This document shows, piece by piece, positions 7,831 through 17,750 of a DNA stretch of 64,000 nucleotides. The stretch comes from Paenibacillus maysiensis (GTDB lineage Bacteria > Bacillota > Bacilli > Paenibacillales > Paenibacillaceae). A model generated the notes under the pieces. The model searched no databases. It was not told the DNA's origin and saw only the letters and a list, made by a program, of their open reading frames with translations. Made by a program: the position numbers and the translations under genes. The stretch lies in assembly GCF_000520815.1 (NCBI RefSeq), contig NZ_ASRY01000267.1, forward strand, positions 1 to 64,000, given 5' to 3'. Every line of letters starts with the position of its first letter. Within the stretch, counting starts at the first letter, position 1.

Positions 7831-8949
7831 TTGGAAGAAAGATGGCTTTTGCTGGGTTTGCATGAATTAGAGGGGATCGGTAGAAGAACAATTCAGCGTA
7901 TTTGGTCGAGTGACTACCGACTGCATGAACTGCTGCATTTTAGCGAGCAGAAATGGATTGAGATAGGATTAAGTCCCGCTCAGGCCCGCATAGCGGTGCA
8001 GCGTTACGATGAAGATTGGGTACATGAAAGATATCAGCGGGTTCGATCCGGCGATATCGAAGTGATTACTTATGTGGATGAAGATTATCCCCTATTAATG
8101 AAGGAAACAGTTGACGCGCCTTGGGTATTGTATACGAAAGGGGACAATTCACTTTTGCATACATGCTCTGTAGCTATGGTGGGGACCCGCATTCCTACGG
8201 CTTATGGACGCAGAGCGGCCGAAATGCTGACAGAGGGATTGTGTGATGCGGGCATTACGGTGGTCAGTGGATTGGCGAGAGGGATCGATAGTATTTGCCA
8301 CGAAGCTGCTCTGCGCCGGGGAGGCAATACGATTGGGGTGCTTGGAACGGCGATTGATCAAATTTACCCGTCCCAAAATGCATCTTTATTTGCAGAGATG
8401 GCGAGCAAAGGCTTGATTGTATCGGAATATCCACCAGGCACCAGATCGCATCCGGGAATGTTTCCGCAGCGTAACCGGATCATTGCCGGTCTGACACGGG
8501 GAACCGTTGTCGTGGAAGCAGATGTAAGAAGTGGTTCCCTAATTACAGCCGATGCTGCGTTAGAGGCGGATCGAGATGTGTTCGCCGTTCCGGGGCCAAT
8601 TACATCACCGAAGAGTAGAGGTACGTTAAGCCTGATTAAGCAAGGCGCTAAAACGGTCACCGAAGCTTCGGATATTGTAGAGGAGTACGTGGCCGATTTG
8701 CGCATAAGGGATGTTTCTTCATACAATAGAGAGCAGAGTCTGGATGTGAATGGGGTCTCCAAAGCACCAGCGAGTGAGACACCCGAGGAAAAGCGTGTCA
8801 TGCTTTTACTGGAGCAAGGAACCATGACACTGGATGAACTGCTTGAAGCAACTGCATGGGATTTTGGACTTTTACACTCAGTTCTGTTATCGTTAATCAT
8901 AAAAAAAAGGATCGCCCAGCTTGCGGGTACAAAATACAAACTTATTTAA
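7831..8949 (+). CDS. dprA: DNA processing protein DprA/Smf
   Basis: A 372-residue DNA-uptake factor that loads RecA on incoming single-stranded DNA during transformation. The Rossmann-like DprA core is clear: MVGTR, VSGLARGID, GVLGTAIDQIYP, FPQRNRIIAGL and VVVEA. A C-terminal winged-helix domain (~305-372) is present that B. subtilis DprA lacks, hence the longer chain. It starts at TTG 7831, nine bases after GGAGG (7817-7821). A weak promoter TTGCAA-17-CAAAAT is visible at 7761-7789. Together with comM it hints at natural competence functions. Confidence 0.95.
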   Translation: MEERWLLLGLHELEGIGRRTIQRIWSSDYRLHELLHFSEQKWIEIGLSPAQARIAVQRYDEDWVHERYQRVRSGDIEVITYVDEDYPLLMKETVDAPWVLYTKGDNSLLHTCSVAMVGTRIPTAYGRRAAEMLTEGLCDAGITVVSGLARGIDSICHEAALRRGGNTIGVLGTAIDQIYPSQNASLFAEMASKGLIVSEYPPGTRSHPGMFPQRNRIIAGLTRGTVVVEADVRSGSLITADAALEADRDVFAVPGPITSPKSRGTLSLIKQGAKTVTEASDIVEEYVADLRIRDVSSYNREQSLDVNGVSKAPASETPEEKRVMLLLEQGTMTLDELLEATAWDFGLLHSVLLSLIIKKRIAQLAGTKYKLI

Positions 8950-9009
8950 TAGTTGATTTTGCAAATCCTTAATGTAGTAATTGTACGTAAATGAGAGGAG
9001 GAAGAGCCT

Positions 9010-11112
9010 ATGGCGGATTCACTCGTCATCGTGGAATCGCCTTCCAAGGCGAAGACGATCGGCAAATACTTGGGCAGTAAATATATCGTCAAGGCTTCCA
9101 TGGGTCATATCAGGGATTTGCCAAAGAGTCAGATCGGCGTAGAGGTCGAAAATGATTTTAATCCCAAATACATTACCATTCGAGGTAAAGGCTCGATTTT
9201 GAAAGAATTAAAGGATGCCAGAAAAAAAGTAAAAAAAGTATATCTGGCGGCTGACCCGGATCGCGAAGGTGAAGCTATCGCTTGGCATTTGGCGCATGCG
9301 CTGGATCTGGACGATACAGCAGACTGCCGCGTTGTATTTAATGAGATCACAAAGCAGGCCGTCAAGGATGCTTTTAAAACACCACGCAAAATCAATATGG
9401 ATTTAGTCAATGCCCAACAGGCACGGCGGATCCTTGATCGGCTTGTCGGCTACAAAATCAGTCCATTGCTTTGGAAAAAGGTAAAGAAGGGCTTGTCCGC
9501 AGGGCGCGTGCAGTCGGTTGCCGTGAAAATTATCCTGGACCGGGAAAACGAGATTAATGAGTTTGTACCGGAAGAGTATTGGACGATCACAGCTAAACTG
9601 GCGATTAAGGACAGTACCTTTGAGGCGAAATTCCATCAGCTTCGTGGCGAAAAGAAAGAGCTCTCCAGCGAAGCGGATGTACAAGAAGTGCTGGAGGCTA
9701 TCGGCAAGTCGGCTTACAAGGTTCGTGATGTGAAAGAGAAAGAGCGTTTGCGCAATCCTTCTCCACCATTCACGACTAGTTCCTTGCAGCAAGAGGCGGC
9801 TCGGAAGCTCAACTTCCGTGCATCCAAAACGATGTCCGTGGCCCAGCAGTTGTATGAGGGTGTGGACTTGGGCAAAGAAGGAACCGTGGGTCTGATTACG
9901 TATATGCGTACGGATTCCACACGAATAGCCGTTTCGGCCCAAGAGGAAGCGAAGGAATTCATTATTCAGAAATATGGCGAAGCTTTTGTACCTGAAAGTC
10001 CTCGTCAATATTCCAAAAAAGCGGCCAATGCCCAGGATGCGCATGAAGCGATTCGTCCAACCTCCGCGTTGCGTGACCCGGAAACGGTTAAGCCGTTTAT
10101 GAGCCGGGATCAGTTCCGTTTGTACAAACTGGTATGGGAGCGTTTTATGGCCAGCCAGATGGCTTCCGCTATTATGGATACCTTGTCCGTTGATATTGAA
10201 GCGGGTGAGACTATATTCCGGGCAGCCGGCTCGAAGGTTCGTTTTCCAGGCTTCATGAAAGTGTATGTGGAGGGGAATGACGATGGCAAAACTGAAGAAG
10301 ATAGGCTGCTGCCGCCGCTTAAACCGGGCGACAAGCTGAAAAAGGAATCGGTTGAGCCGAAGCAGCATTTCACGCAACCGCCTCCCCGTTATACAGAGGC
10401 ACGACTGGTGAAAACACTGGAAGAACTGGGTATCGGACGTCCGAGTACGTATGCACCGACACTGGAAACTATTCAGAAGCGTGGCTATGTCGCCATTGAA
10501 GAGAAGAAGTTCTTTCCTACAGAGCTGGGAGAACTGGTCATCGAGCAGATGGAGGAATTCTTTCCTGAAATTCTGAACGTGGAATTTACGGCTAATATGG
10601 AAGGTGATCTTGACCACGTAGAAGAAGGCGAAGGAGACTGGGTCAAGGTCTTGAGTGATTTTTACGAGTCGTTTGAGAAGCGTCTGGAAGTGGCAGAGGA
10701 AGAAATGAAGGAAATTGAGATAAAGGATGAAGAATCCGATGTCATTTGTGACAAATGTGGCAGCCCGATGGTGTATAAGCTTGGCCGCTTTGGTAAATTT
10801 CTGGCCTGCTCGGCATTCCCGGATTGCCGTAATACGAAGCCGATTGTCAAGGATATCGGAATAAATTGTCCTACATGTGGTGAGGGCCATGTTGTGGAAC
10901 GGCGGAGTAAAAAAGGACGTATCTTTTATGGATGTGACCGTTATCCAGAATGCGATTTTGTATCCTGGGATAAACCGTCCATTAAGCCTTGTCCAAGCTG
11001 TGGTGGCCTAATGGTCGAAAAACGTACCAAACAAGGAACGAAGCTCAACTGTACCGTCTGCGATCACAGTGAAATGCTGGAAGATAGCGACGAGGGTGTA
11101 GAGTCTTCATAA
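9010..11112 (+). CDS. topA: DNA topoisomerase I
   Basis: A 700-residue type IA topoisomerase that relaxes negative supercoils. The TOPRIM domain shows [10 protein letters not shown] (~8) and [10 protein letters not shown]. The catalytic tyrosine is Y298 in TYMRTDST. The C-terminus has three four-cysteine zinc ribbons: CDKCG...C...C, CPTCG...C...C, and CPSCG...C..C. The size matches Bacillus TopA. ATG 9010 follows AGAGGAGG. It stands between dprA and trmFO as in B. subtilis. Confidence 0.98.
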   Translation: MADSLVIVESPSKAKTIGKYLGSKYIVKASMGHIRDLPKSQIGVEVENDFNPKYITIRGKGSILKELKDARKKVKKVYLAADPDREGEAIAWHLAHALDLDDTADCRVVFNEITKQAVKDAFKTPRKINMDLVNAQQARRILDRLVGYKISPLLWKKVKKGLSAGRVQSVAVKIILDRENEINEFVPEEYWTITAKLAIKDSTFEAKFHQLRGEKKELSSEADVQEVLEAIGKSAYKVRDVKEKERLRNPSPPFTTSSLQQEAARKLNFRASKTMSVAQQLYEGVDLGKEGTVGLITYMRTDSTRIAVSAQEEAKEFIIQKYGEAFVPESPRQYSKKAANAQDAHEAIRPTSALRDPETVKPFMSRDQFRLYKLVWERFMASQMASAIMDTLSVDIEAGETIFRAAGSKVRFPGFMKVYVEGNDDGKTEEDRLLPPLKPGDKLKKESVEPKQHFTQPPPRYTEARLVKTLEELGIGRPSTYAPTLETIQKRGYVAIEEKKFFPTELGELVIEQMEEFFPEILNVEFTANMEGDLDHVEEGEGDWVKVLSDFYESFEKRLEVAEEEMKEIEIKDEESDVICDKCGSPMVYKLGRFGKFLACSAFPDCRNTKPIVKDIGINCPTCGEGHVVERRSKKGRIFYGCDRYPECDFVSWDKPSIKPCPSCGGLMVEKRTKQGTKLNCTVCDHSEMLEDSDEGVESS

Positions 11113-11139
11113 GAACAACAATAGCAGGGGGATTTAAAC

Positions 11140-12480
11140 GTGAGTGAACTACAAAAGGTAACGGTCATCGGAGCAGGTTTGGCGGGCAGCGAAGCTGCCT
11201 GGCAGATTGCAAGCCGTGGTGTGCCTGTCAAGTTATATGAAATGAGACCGGTTGTTAAAACACCGGCGCATCATACAGATAAATTTGCCGAGCTGGTGTG
11301 CAGCAATTCTTTACGGGCTAACGGCTTGACTAACGCGGTAGGTGTGCTGAAGGAAGAAATGAGAATATTGAACTCCTTGATTTTGAATGCCGCAGATCGT
11401 CATGCTGTTCCGGCTGGTGGTGCGCTGGCAGTGGATCGTGATGGATTTTCCGGTCATATTACAGATACTCTTCATCAACATCCGCTTATTGAGGTTGTCA
11501 ATGAGGAGCTTCAGGAAATTCCACAGGATGGGATTGTGGTCATTGCTACCGGGCCTTTAACTTCTCCGGCTTTGTCGGAACAGATTAAATCGCTGATGGG
11601 AGAAGAGTATTTTTACTTTTACGATGCGGCGGCCCCGATTGTGGAGAAGGACTCTATCGACATGAGCAAGGTTTATCTGGCTTCCCGCTATGATAAGGGA
11701 GAAGCAGCCTACTTGAACTGTCCAATGAACGAAGCGGAATTTGACGCTTTTTATGAGGCGCTGATTACGGCTGAGGTGGCACAAGTTAAGGAATTCGAAA
11801 AAGAAATTTATTTCGAAGGCTGCATGCCCATTGAAGTGATGATGCAGCGCGGTAAGCAGACGGCATTGTTTGGGCCGATGAAACCAGTCGGTCTCGTGAA
11901 CCCACATACAGGAGAGCTGCCATATGCCGTTGTGCAACTTCGTCAGGATAATGCGGCGGGTACACTGTACAACCTGGTTGGCTTCCAGACTCATCTGAAA
12001 TGGGGAGAGCAAAAGCGCGTATTATCCATGATACCGGGCCTAGAAAATGCAGAGTTTGTACGTTATGGTGTGATGCATCGTAACACCTTTATTAATTCCC
12101 CACAGCAGCTTCATCCGACCTATCAGTTCAAAGGCAGAAGTAATTTGTTTTTTGCCGGGCAAATGACTGGAGTGGAGGGGTACGTAGAATCTGCGGCCTC
12201 GGGTTTGCTGGCGGGGATGAATGCAGCGCGTGCGGCGCGTGGACAAGAAATGCTTGTATTTCCTGCGGAAACGACACTGGGCAGCATGGCCCGTTACATC
12301 ACAACCGCAGATTTCAAGCATTTTCAGCCGATGAATGCGAACTTTGGTCTGCTGCCAAAGCTGGAGACGCGTATCCGCAACAAGAAGGAAAAGAACGAAG
12401 CGCTTGCTAACCGTGCGTTGGAAAGCTTGCGTGGTTATATTAACGAAGCGGAAGTTATGCCAGCCGAAGTACAGTCATAA
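11140..12480 (+). CDS. trmFO: Folate-dependent tRNA (uracil-54-C5) methyltransferase TrmFO
   Basis: A 446-residue FAD enzyme that makes ribothymidine-54 in tRNA, using methylenetetrahydrofolate. The dinucleotide-binding loop [13 protein letters not shown] is at the N-terminus, followed by [11 protein letters not shown] and the C-terminal [13 protein letters not shown]. It starts at GTG 11140 after AGGGGG. The next gene is hslV, with only 28 bases between; B. subtilis has xerC (codV) in that gap. Confidence 0.97.
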   Translation: MSELQKVTVIGAGLAGSEAAWQIASRGVPVKLYEMRPVVKTPAHHTDKFAELVCSNSLRANGLTNAVGVLKEEMRILNSLILNAADRHAVPAGGALAVDRDGFSGHITDTLHQHPLIEVVNEELQEIPQDGIVVIATGPLTSPALSEQIKSLMGEEYFYFYDAAAPIVEKDSIDMSKVYLASRYDKGEAAYLNCPMNEAEFDAFYEALITAEVAQVKEFEKEIYFEGCMPIEVMMQRGKQTALFGPMKPVGLVNPHTGELPYAVVQLRQDNAAGTLYNLVGFQTHLKWGEQKRVLSMIPGLENAEFVRYGVMHRNTFINSPQQLHPTYQFKGRSNLFFAGQMTGVEGYVESAASGLLAGMNAARAARGQEMLVFPAETTLGSMARYITTADFKHFQPMNANFGLLPKLETRIRNKKEKNEALANRALESLRGYINEAEVMPAEVQS

Positions 12481-12508
12481 GGATGAAGGAAAAAAGGAGG
12501 AGCGCGTT

Positions 12509-13051
12509 ATGGATATGTCCTTTCATGCTACCACCATCTGTGCTGTACGCCACAATGGCAAGGGAGCTATTGCCGGTGATGGTCAGGTAACGTTCGGTAA
12601 CAGTGTCGTCATGAAGCAGACGGCGAAAAAAGTACGCAGATTATACCGTGGTCAGGTGGTCGCAGGTTTTGCCGGTTCAGTGGCGGATGCCATCACATTG
12701 TTTGAAAAGTTTGAAAACAAGCTGGAGGAGCATCACGGTAATCTTCAGCGGGCCGCGGTGGAACTGGCTAAGGACTGGCGGCAGGACCGTATCCTGCGTA
12801 AGCTGGAGGCTTTGATGATTGTTATGGATCAATCCGGAATGCTACTCATTTCCGGGGGCGGTGAAATTATCGAGCCGGACGATGATGTGCTTGCGATCGG
12901 CTCAGGCGGTAATTTTGCATTGGCGGCGGCGCGCGCATTCAAGCGTCATGGCTCCGGCATGGAGGCAAAGGATATGGCCCGGGAAGCGCTGGAGGTTGCC
13001 TCGGAGATATGCGTGTATACGAACAATCAGATTATCGTGGAAGAACTGTAA
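12509..13051 (+). CDS. hslV: ATP-dependent protease catalytic subunit HslV/ClpQ
   Basis: A 180-residue N-terminal-nucleophile protease, the core of the two-ring HslUV (ClpQY) protease. GDGQVTFGN and the [13 protein letters not shown] segment are typical. ATG 12509 follows AAAGGAGG (12494-12500). A second in-frame ATG at 12515 would give MSFHATT, so that removal of Met exposes Ser as in B. subtilis ClpQ. The first start yields MDMSFHATT, whose Met is not expected to be removed. The frame is open further upstream inside trmFO, but no ribosome binding site supports that. HslU follows 36 bases later. Confidence 0.95.
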   Translation: MDMSFHATTICAVRHNGKGAIAGDGQVTFGNSVVMKQTAKKVRRLYRGQVVAGFAGSVADAITLFEKFENKLEEHHGNLQRAAVELAKDWRQDRILRKLEALMIVMDQSGMLLISGGGEIIEPDDDVLAIGSGGNFALAAARAFKRHGSGMEAKDMAREALEVASEICVYTNNQIIVEEL

Positions 13052-13087
13052 ATCGGCTCTGAGTATTCAAGGGTGGAGGAGTGCAAA

Positions 13088-14488
13088 ATGAATAATCAAT
13101 CGTTGACGCCCAGACAAGTTGTATCCGAGCTGGATAAATATATTGTCGGACAGAAGCAGGCTAAAAAATCCGTTGCCGTTGCCTTGCGCAACCGTTATCG
13201 GCGCAGCAAGCTGCCGGACGATATCCGGGATGAAATTGTGCCCAAAAATATTTTGATGATCGGTCCGACGGGCGTGGGTAAAACCGAAATTGCACGCAGA
13301 CTGGCCCGGCTCGTGGGAGCTCCTTTTGTTAAGGTAGAGGCGACTAAATTTACAGAAGTGGGTTATGTCGGCCGGGATGTGGAATCCATGGTGCGTGACT
13401 TGATGGAAACCTCGATTCGCATCGTTAAAGCGGAGCGGACAGAGAATGTGAAGGACAAAGCCGAGGACATGGCGAATGAACGGATTGTTAGTATTCTTGT
13501 ACCTGCTGAGAAATCAAATAAATCCCAACGTAACCCTTTTGAAATGCTGTTTGGCAATAACACCGGGAATTCGGTAGAGGAAGAACCCCCACAACAGGAC
13601 ACATCCTTGGCAGAGAAACGGCGTAAGGCTAAATTCGATCTGTTGTCCGGCAAGCTTGAGGATGAAGTGATTGAGATTGATGTGGAGGACACCGCACCCA
13701 ATATGCTGGATATGTTTGCTGGGCAGGGAAATGAGCAAATGGGCATGAACATGCAGGAAATGTTCGGAAGTTTTCTGCCAAAGCGGACCAAAAAGCGCAA
13801 ACTGCCGGTGAAGGAAGCCCGTAAGGTGCTAATTCAGGATGAGGCTGCCAAGCTGATCGACATGGATGATGTCATTCAGGAGTCCGTGAAGCGTGCCGAA
13901 CAATCCGGTATTATTTTTATTGATGAAATCGACAAGATTGCCAGCCAAGGCAAGGGCAGTGGTCCTGATGTGTCTAGAGAAGGTGTCCAGCGCGATATTT
14001 TGCCTATTGTCGAGGGTTCTACCATTATGACTAAATACGGCCCGGTAAGGACAGATTATATTCTGTTTATCGCCGCTGGGGCTTTTCATGTTGCTAAGCC
14101 TTCTGATCTGATTCCCGAACTACAGGGGCGTTTCCCGATCCGTGTCGAACTTAGCAGTCTCACATTGGATGAATTTGTATCCATTTTGACAGAGCCCAAA
14201 AATGCGCTGACCAAGCAATACACGGATTTGCTCCGTACCGAAGAGATTGAAGTGGAATTTTCGGCGGAAGCTATCCGTGAAATTGCCAGCATTGCCGAGT
14301 CTGTCAACCGGAACACGGAAAACATCGGTGCGCGCCGCTTGCATACCATTTTGGAGAAGTTGCTGGAGGATTTGTCCTTCGAGGCTCCGGAGCTTACTTT
14401 GGACCGCATGATCATTACCCCGGAATATGTTCGGGAGAAGCTGGGTGATATTGCCCAAAACAGGGACCTTAGTCAGTATATTTTATGA
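13088..14488 (+). CDS. hslU: HslUV protease ATPase subunit HslU/ClpY
   Basis: A 466-residue AAA+ unfoldase. Walker A GPTGVGKT is at ~59-66, an acidic inserted I-domain at ~110-245, Walker [12 protein letters not shown] at ~275, and the sensor GARRLHTI near the end. It closes with SQYIL, the hydrophobic tail that docks into HslV. ATG 13088 follows GGAGG; the upstream GTG at 13073 overlaps that site and is rejected. B. subtilis has codY next, which is missing here. Confidence 0.97.
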   Translation: MNNQSLTPRQVVSELDKYIVGQKQAKKSVAVALRNRYRRSKLPDDIRDEIVPKNILMIGPTGVGKTEIARRLARLVGAPFVKVEATKFTEVGYVGRDVESMVRDLMETSIRIVKAERTENVKDKAEDMANERIVSILVPAEKSNKSQRNPFEMLFGNNTGNSVEEEPPQQDTSLAEKRRKAKFDLLSGKLEDEVIEIDVEDTAPNMLDMFAGQGNEQMGMNMQEMFGSFLPKRTKKRKLPVKEARKVLIQDEAAKLIDMDDVIQESVKRAEQSGIIFIDEIDKIASQGKGSGPDVSREGVQRDILPIVEGSTIMTKYGPVRTDYILFIAAGAFHVAKPSDLIPELQGRFPIRVELSSLTLDEFVSILTEPKNALTKQYTDLLRTEEIEVEFSAEAIREIASIAESVNRNTENIGARRLHTILEKLLEDLSFEAPELTLDRMIITPEYVREKLGDIAQNRDLSQYIL

Positions 14489-14896
14489 GTGGGAGCTTTT
14501 AAAATAGGATGCGTTGTCTAGAATAACACTATCTTGCACCGTCATATAGACCTAGATGAACGTCCCTTTGATGATTTGTCTGTCTATTCCAAAAGTAGGA
14601 CGTATAATCTTTTACAGGCGCAAAGTGCTAAGAAAACGTCCGTTTTATTGAAAAAAACCTGAAAAATTTAACATTTTATGCATCGAAAGCCCTCTTTTTT
14701 AAAAAAGATAGGGCTTTTTTCTTATTGTAATTAGGTCCCAACTCTACGAAACTTAGAATATATGACGCAAAGCAATTATTTTCTACTTAAGACCTAAGAG
14801 AAATGTATAATTATGAAATTTAATTGTCGAAAAAAAGTGAAAAATCTTGTTTTATTGAATCTTACTTTGGAGTAGACGCTGGAAGGGAGGAGCTAA
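14489..14896 (+). promoter_or_regulatory. hslU-flgB intergenic region: terminator and fla/che operon leader
   Basis: These 408 bases contain no supportable gene. A terminator lies at 14686-14720: AAAGCCCT pairs with AGGGCTTT around a T/A-rich middle, then a T run. Downstream, TATAAT at 14806-14811 is the best -10 for the flagellar operon, with only a weak -35 (TTCTAC, 14781-14786). The rest is AT-rich. The sigma-D type motif GCCGATAT is not present here. GGGAGG stands before flgB. codY, which fills this place in B. subtilis, is absent. Confidence 0.6.
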
Positions 14897-15304
14897 ATGA
14901 ATCTGCTGGGTGATATGAGCTTTCAAAAGCTTCAGGCAGGTGTACAGGCGGCGAATACGAGACAACGTGTGATCGCTGACAACATTTCCAATGACGATAC
15001 CCCGTATTTTAAGCGTTCAGAGGTTTCATTTGAAGAATTGCTTCAGCAGCAAATGGGTGGCGACGTGACACCATTACGTGGAAAAGTAACCAATGCGAAA
15101 CATTTTCAAATAGGACCTGCGAACTCCATTCCAGATGCTGTGGTTACCAAAGATGGGTATTCTGTCATGAACAACAATATGAATAACGTGGATATCGACA
15201 GAGAAATGAGCCTTATGGCTGAGAACCAACTGAGATATAATACCTACATCCAAGAAATTAATGAACGCATCAAAATGATGAGAACAGCGGTAGAAGGGAG
15301 ATAG
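14897..15304 (+). CDS. flgB: Flagellar basal-body rod protein FlgB
   Basis: A 135-residue proximal rod subunit, secreted by the flagellar type III system. It has the N-terminal rod motif IADNISNDDTPYFKR and the C-terminal MAENQLRYNTYIQEIN helix that pairs with it in the rod. It is the first gene of the fla/che operon. ATG 14897 follows GGGAGGAG. flgC begins six bases after the stop. Confidence 0.96.
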   Translation: MNLLGDMSFQKLQAGVQAANTRQRVIADNISNDDTPYFKRSEVSFEELLQQQMGGDVTPLRGKVTNAKHFQIGPANSIPDAVVTKDGYSVMNNNMNNVDIDREMSLMAENQLRYNTYIQEINERIKMMRTAVEGR

Positions 15305-15310
15305 GACCAG

Positions 15311-15763
15311 GTGAAGATTAACAACGGCTTTGATATCAGCGCATCTGCTCTTACGGCCCAAAGGTTGCGGATGGATGTCATATCGAGCAACATTGCCAAC
15401 GCAGAGACAACCCGGGCAAAAGTGGAGAATGGACAAGCGGTTCCATATCGAAGAAAAACGGTTGTTTTGGAGCCTAACCAATCTCGGTTTGCCGATGTTT
15501 TGCGGGCTCGAATGGAAGGAAATGGCACGGGCGCCACTGGCGTCAAGGTTTCGCAAATACAGGAAGATCAGTCACCTTTGAAGCCTGTGTACAATCCGGG
15601 TCACCCGGATGCTGATAAAGATGGCTATGTATATATGCCTAATGTAGACATTATGAAAGAAATGGTAGACATGATTTCCGCAACACGCTCTTACGAAGCC
15701 AATGTAACAGCTCTGAATGCATCTAAGGCAATGGTTTCCAAGGCACTTGAAATCGGTCGCTAA
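15311..15763 (+). CDS. flgC: Flagellar basal-body rod protein FlgC
   Basis: A 150-residue rod protein with the signature ISSNIANAETTRAK near the N-terminus and a C-terminal EMVDMISATRSYEANVTAL helix. It starts at GTG 15311, close behind flgB, with AGGACCAG as a weak ribosome binding site that suggests coupling to flgB. Confidence 0.96.
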   Translation: MKINNGFDISASALTAQRLRMDVISSNIANAETTRAKVENGQAVPYRRKTVVLEPNQSRFADVLRARMEGNGTGATGVKVSQIQEDQSPLKPVYNPGHPDADKDGYVYMPNVDIMKEMVDMISATRSYEANVTALNASKAMVSKALEIGR

Positions 15764-15802
15764 GTTCCAGGACTACTAACTACAGAATAGGGAGAGTAAA
15801 AC

Positions 15803-16117
15803 ATGATCCAGAACGCCATGTTTAATGTACAGACACCGGTAATACAGCAAATTCAATCACCTAACAATGAGTTGACGAAATCAACACCTTCCGAATCCTT
15901 GAAGGATTTTGGTTCGTTCCTAAAGGATGCGCTCAATGAAGTGGGGCAGCAGGAAGCCGCTACACACACGATGTCCGACCAGTTCATGGCAGGAAAAGTT
16001 GATGTTGATCAGGTCATGATCACATCCCAACAAGCGCTGCTTTCCCTGCAGCTTACTACTCAGGTCCGAAACAAAGCGATTGAAGCCTATCAGGAGATCA
16101 TGCGTACACAGATGTAA
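15803..16117 (+). CDS. fliE: Flagellar hook-basal body protein FliE
   Basis: A 104-residue adaptor joining the MS ring (FliF) to the rod. The C-terminal half has the family pattern VDQVMITSQQALLSLQLTTQ followed by RNKAIEAYQEIMRTQM. The length is typical. ATG 15803 follows AGGGAGAG. Confidence 0.95.
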   Translation: MIQNAMFNVQTPVIQQIQSPNNELTKSTPSESLKDFGSFLKDALNEVGQQEAATHTMSDQFMAGKVDVDQVMITSQQALLSLQLTTQVRNKAIEAYQEIMRTQM

Positions 16118-16152
16118 AGAGGGTCTAGCAAAGTTTCGGATGGGGTGACGGA

Positions 16153-17739
16153 GTGAACGAGAGAATCGCCCAATATCGGGATAAGATTTCCGGGTATTGG
16201 AATAATTTCAGCAAAAAACAAAAGATATTACTTGTTTCGACCTTGGCATTCATCATCATTGCCATTGTAGTGCTAACGATGCAGTTTACCAAAACCGAGT
16301 ATGAAGTGGCTTTCCGGGATTTAAACGCAAACGATGCTGCCGGGGTCATTAAATATCTCGATTCTGCGGGTATACCGTATCAGCTCAATGATGGCGGGAC
16401 GCAAATCGCAGTCCCAACCGCAAACGCGGATAAGGCAAAGGTAGATGTTGGGTCTCAGGGCCTAATTCAGAAGGGTTCAATCGGCATGAGTACCTTTGAC
16501 CAGTCCTCCTCGGCAATTGGCATGACGGAGAACGAGTTCAATGTGAAGTACAATAACGCATTGAACGGCGAAGTGCAGCAACTGTTGGAACGGATGGATG
16601 GTGTCCAAAGCTCCAAAGCTGTCATTAATATGCCGAAGGAAAACATTTTTGCCGGACTTGAAGAAAAGGACAAAGCTTCTGCTTCGGTTCAAATGGAATT
16701 CGAACCTGGTTTTACGCCAAATCAGCAAGCCATCGACGGATACTTTAATCTGGTAAAAACGGCTGTGCCGAATTTGCCTGTAGAAAACATTACGATCACC
16801 AATAAGGAGTATGAACTGATTCCAACGGCCAAGGGCGGCCAGGGAGGTCTCTCCAGCGGTGTTCAGGAAAACATGGCTCTCCAGAAGAAGTTTGAGAGCG
16901 ATGTAAGGAATAATGTCCAACAATTTTTGTCGAAAATTGTTGGCGAAGACAAAGTGAATGTGCTAGTTATGTCACAGTTAAATTTCGACAAAGTAACGTC
17001 GAAAGAACAACTGGTTACACCGGTTGATCAAACGAAAATGAAGGGCATTGAAATCAGCGCCCAGCAAATTCAGGAAAGCTACACTGGCAGCAGTGGACAA
17101 ACCGGAGGAGTCGCAGGCACAGGAACGCAGGATGTACCTGGTTACCCTGGAGGAAGCAATTCGGGCAACACAAGCTCAGACAAGAGCTCAAGCACAATTA
17201 ACTACGAAGTTAACCGAATTGCGAAGGATATTATCCAAAGTCCGTACACTGTAAAAGATTTAACCATTAATGTAGCAGTTGAACCACCAACGGGGCAGCA
17301 AACTTTGGATGCTGCAACTCAGGCCGCAATCCAAAACATCTTGGTTAATATCGTAAGAGCTTCATTGGCGAACTCCGGCGTTACTATTACAGACGCTGAT
17401 TTAGCCAAAAAAGTTTCAGTGTTCTCTCAAACCGTACCGGCGCCAGCGAACAGCAACACGTTTTTCTCGGCTTCCAACCCTTGGGTATGGGGCATCGGGG
17501 CTGCTGTACTGGCACTGTTGGCAGGTGCAATCTTCCTGATTGTACGCGGTCGTCGTAAGCAGCAGGAAGAAGAACTGGAAGAAGATCTGCAACTTATGCC
17601 AACTCCGACGGAGTTCCCGTCCATTACCATGGAAAGTGTGACAAATGAAAGTCAAGTGCGTAAACAGCTTGAGAGTCTGGCGAAAAAGAAACCCGACGAA
17701 TTCGTCAATCTGCTTCGTACATGGCTGGCTGACGAATAG
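16153..17739 (+). CDS. fliF: Flagellar MS-ring protein FliF
   Basis: A 528-residue ring protein. Membrane segments are at ~28-48 and ~444-466. The periplasmic ring-building YscJ/FliF domain lies at ~50-230 (YEVAFRDLN, GIPYQL). A Gly/Ser-rich spacer runs at ~310-345. The acidic cytoplasmic C-terminus (to EFVNLLRTWLADE) binds FliG. It starts at GTG 16153 after GGGGTGACGGA. It is the assembly base of the motor and export gate. Confidence 0.96.
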   Translation: MNERIAQYRDKISGYWNNFSKKQKILLVSTLAFIIIAIVVLTMQFTKTEYEVAFRDLNANDAAGVIKYLDSAGIPYQLNDGGTQIAVPTANADKAKVDVGSQGLIQKGSIGMSTFDQSSSAIGMTENEFNVKYNNALNGEVQQLLERMDGVQSSKAVINMPKENIFAGLEEKDKASASVQMEFEPGFTPNQQAIDGYFNLVKTAVPNLPVENITITNKEYELIPTAKGGQGGLSSGVQENMALQKKFESDVRNNVQQFLSKIVGEDKVNVLVMSQLNFDKVTSKEQLVTPVDQTKMKGIEISAQQIQESYTGSSGQTGGVAGTGTQDVPGYPGGSNSGNTSSDKSSSTINYEVNRIAKDIIQSPYTVKDLTINVAVEPPTGQQTLDAATQAAIQNILVNIVRASLANSGVTITDADLAKKVSVFSQTVPAPANSNTFFSASNPWVWGIGAAVLALLAGAIFLIVRGRRKQQEEELEEDLQLMPTPTEFPSITMESVTNESQVRKQLESLAKKKPDEFVNLLRTWLADE

Positions 17740-17750
17740 AGGTGAGTTCA

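Noticed and set aside
9403-10890. Long open frame (495 codons) on the minus strand opposite topA
   Set aside because: It is entirely antisense to topA, has no ribosome binding site or recognisable domain, and its composition mirrors the topA codon pattern.
14489-14896. Possible degenerate codY remnant between hslU and flgB
   Set aside because: All frames are broken by stops and no CodY-like peptide can be read; only a terminator and promoter elements are evident.
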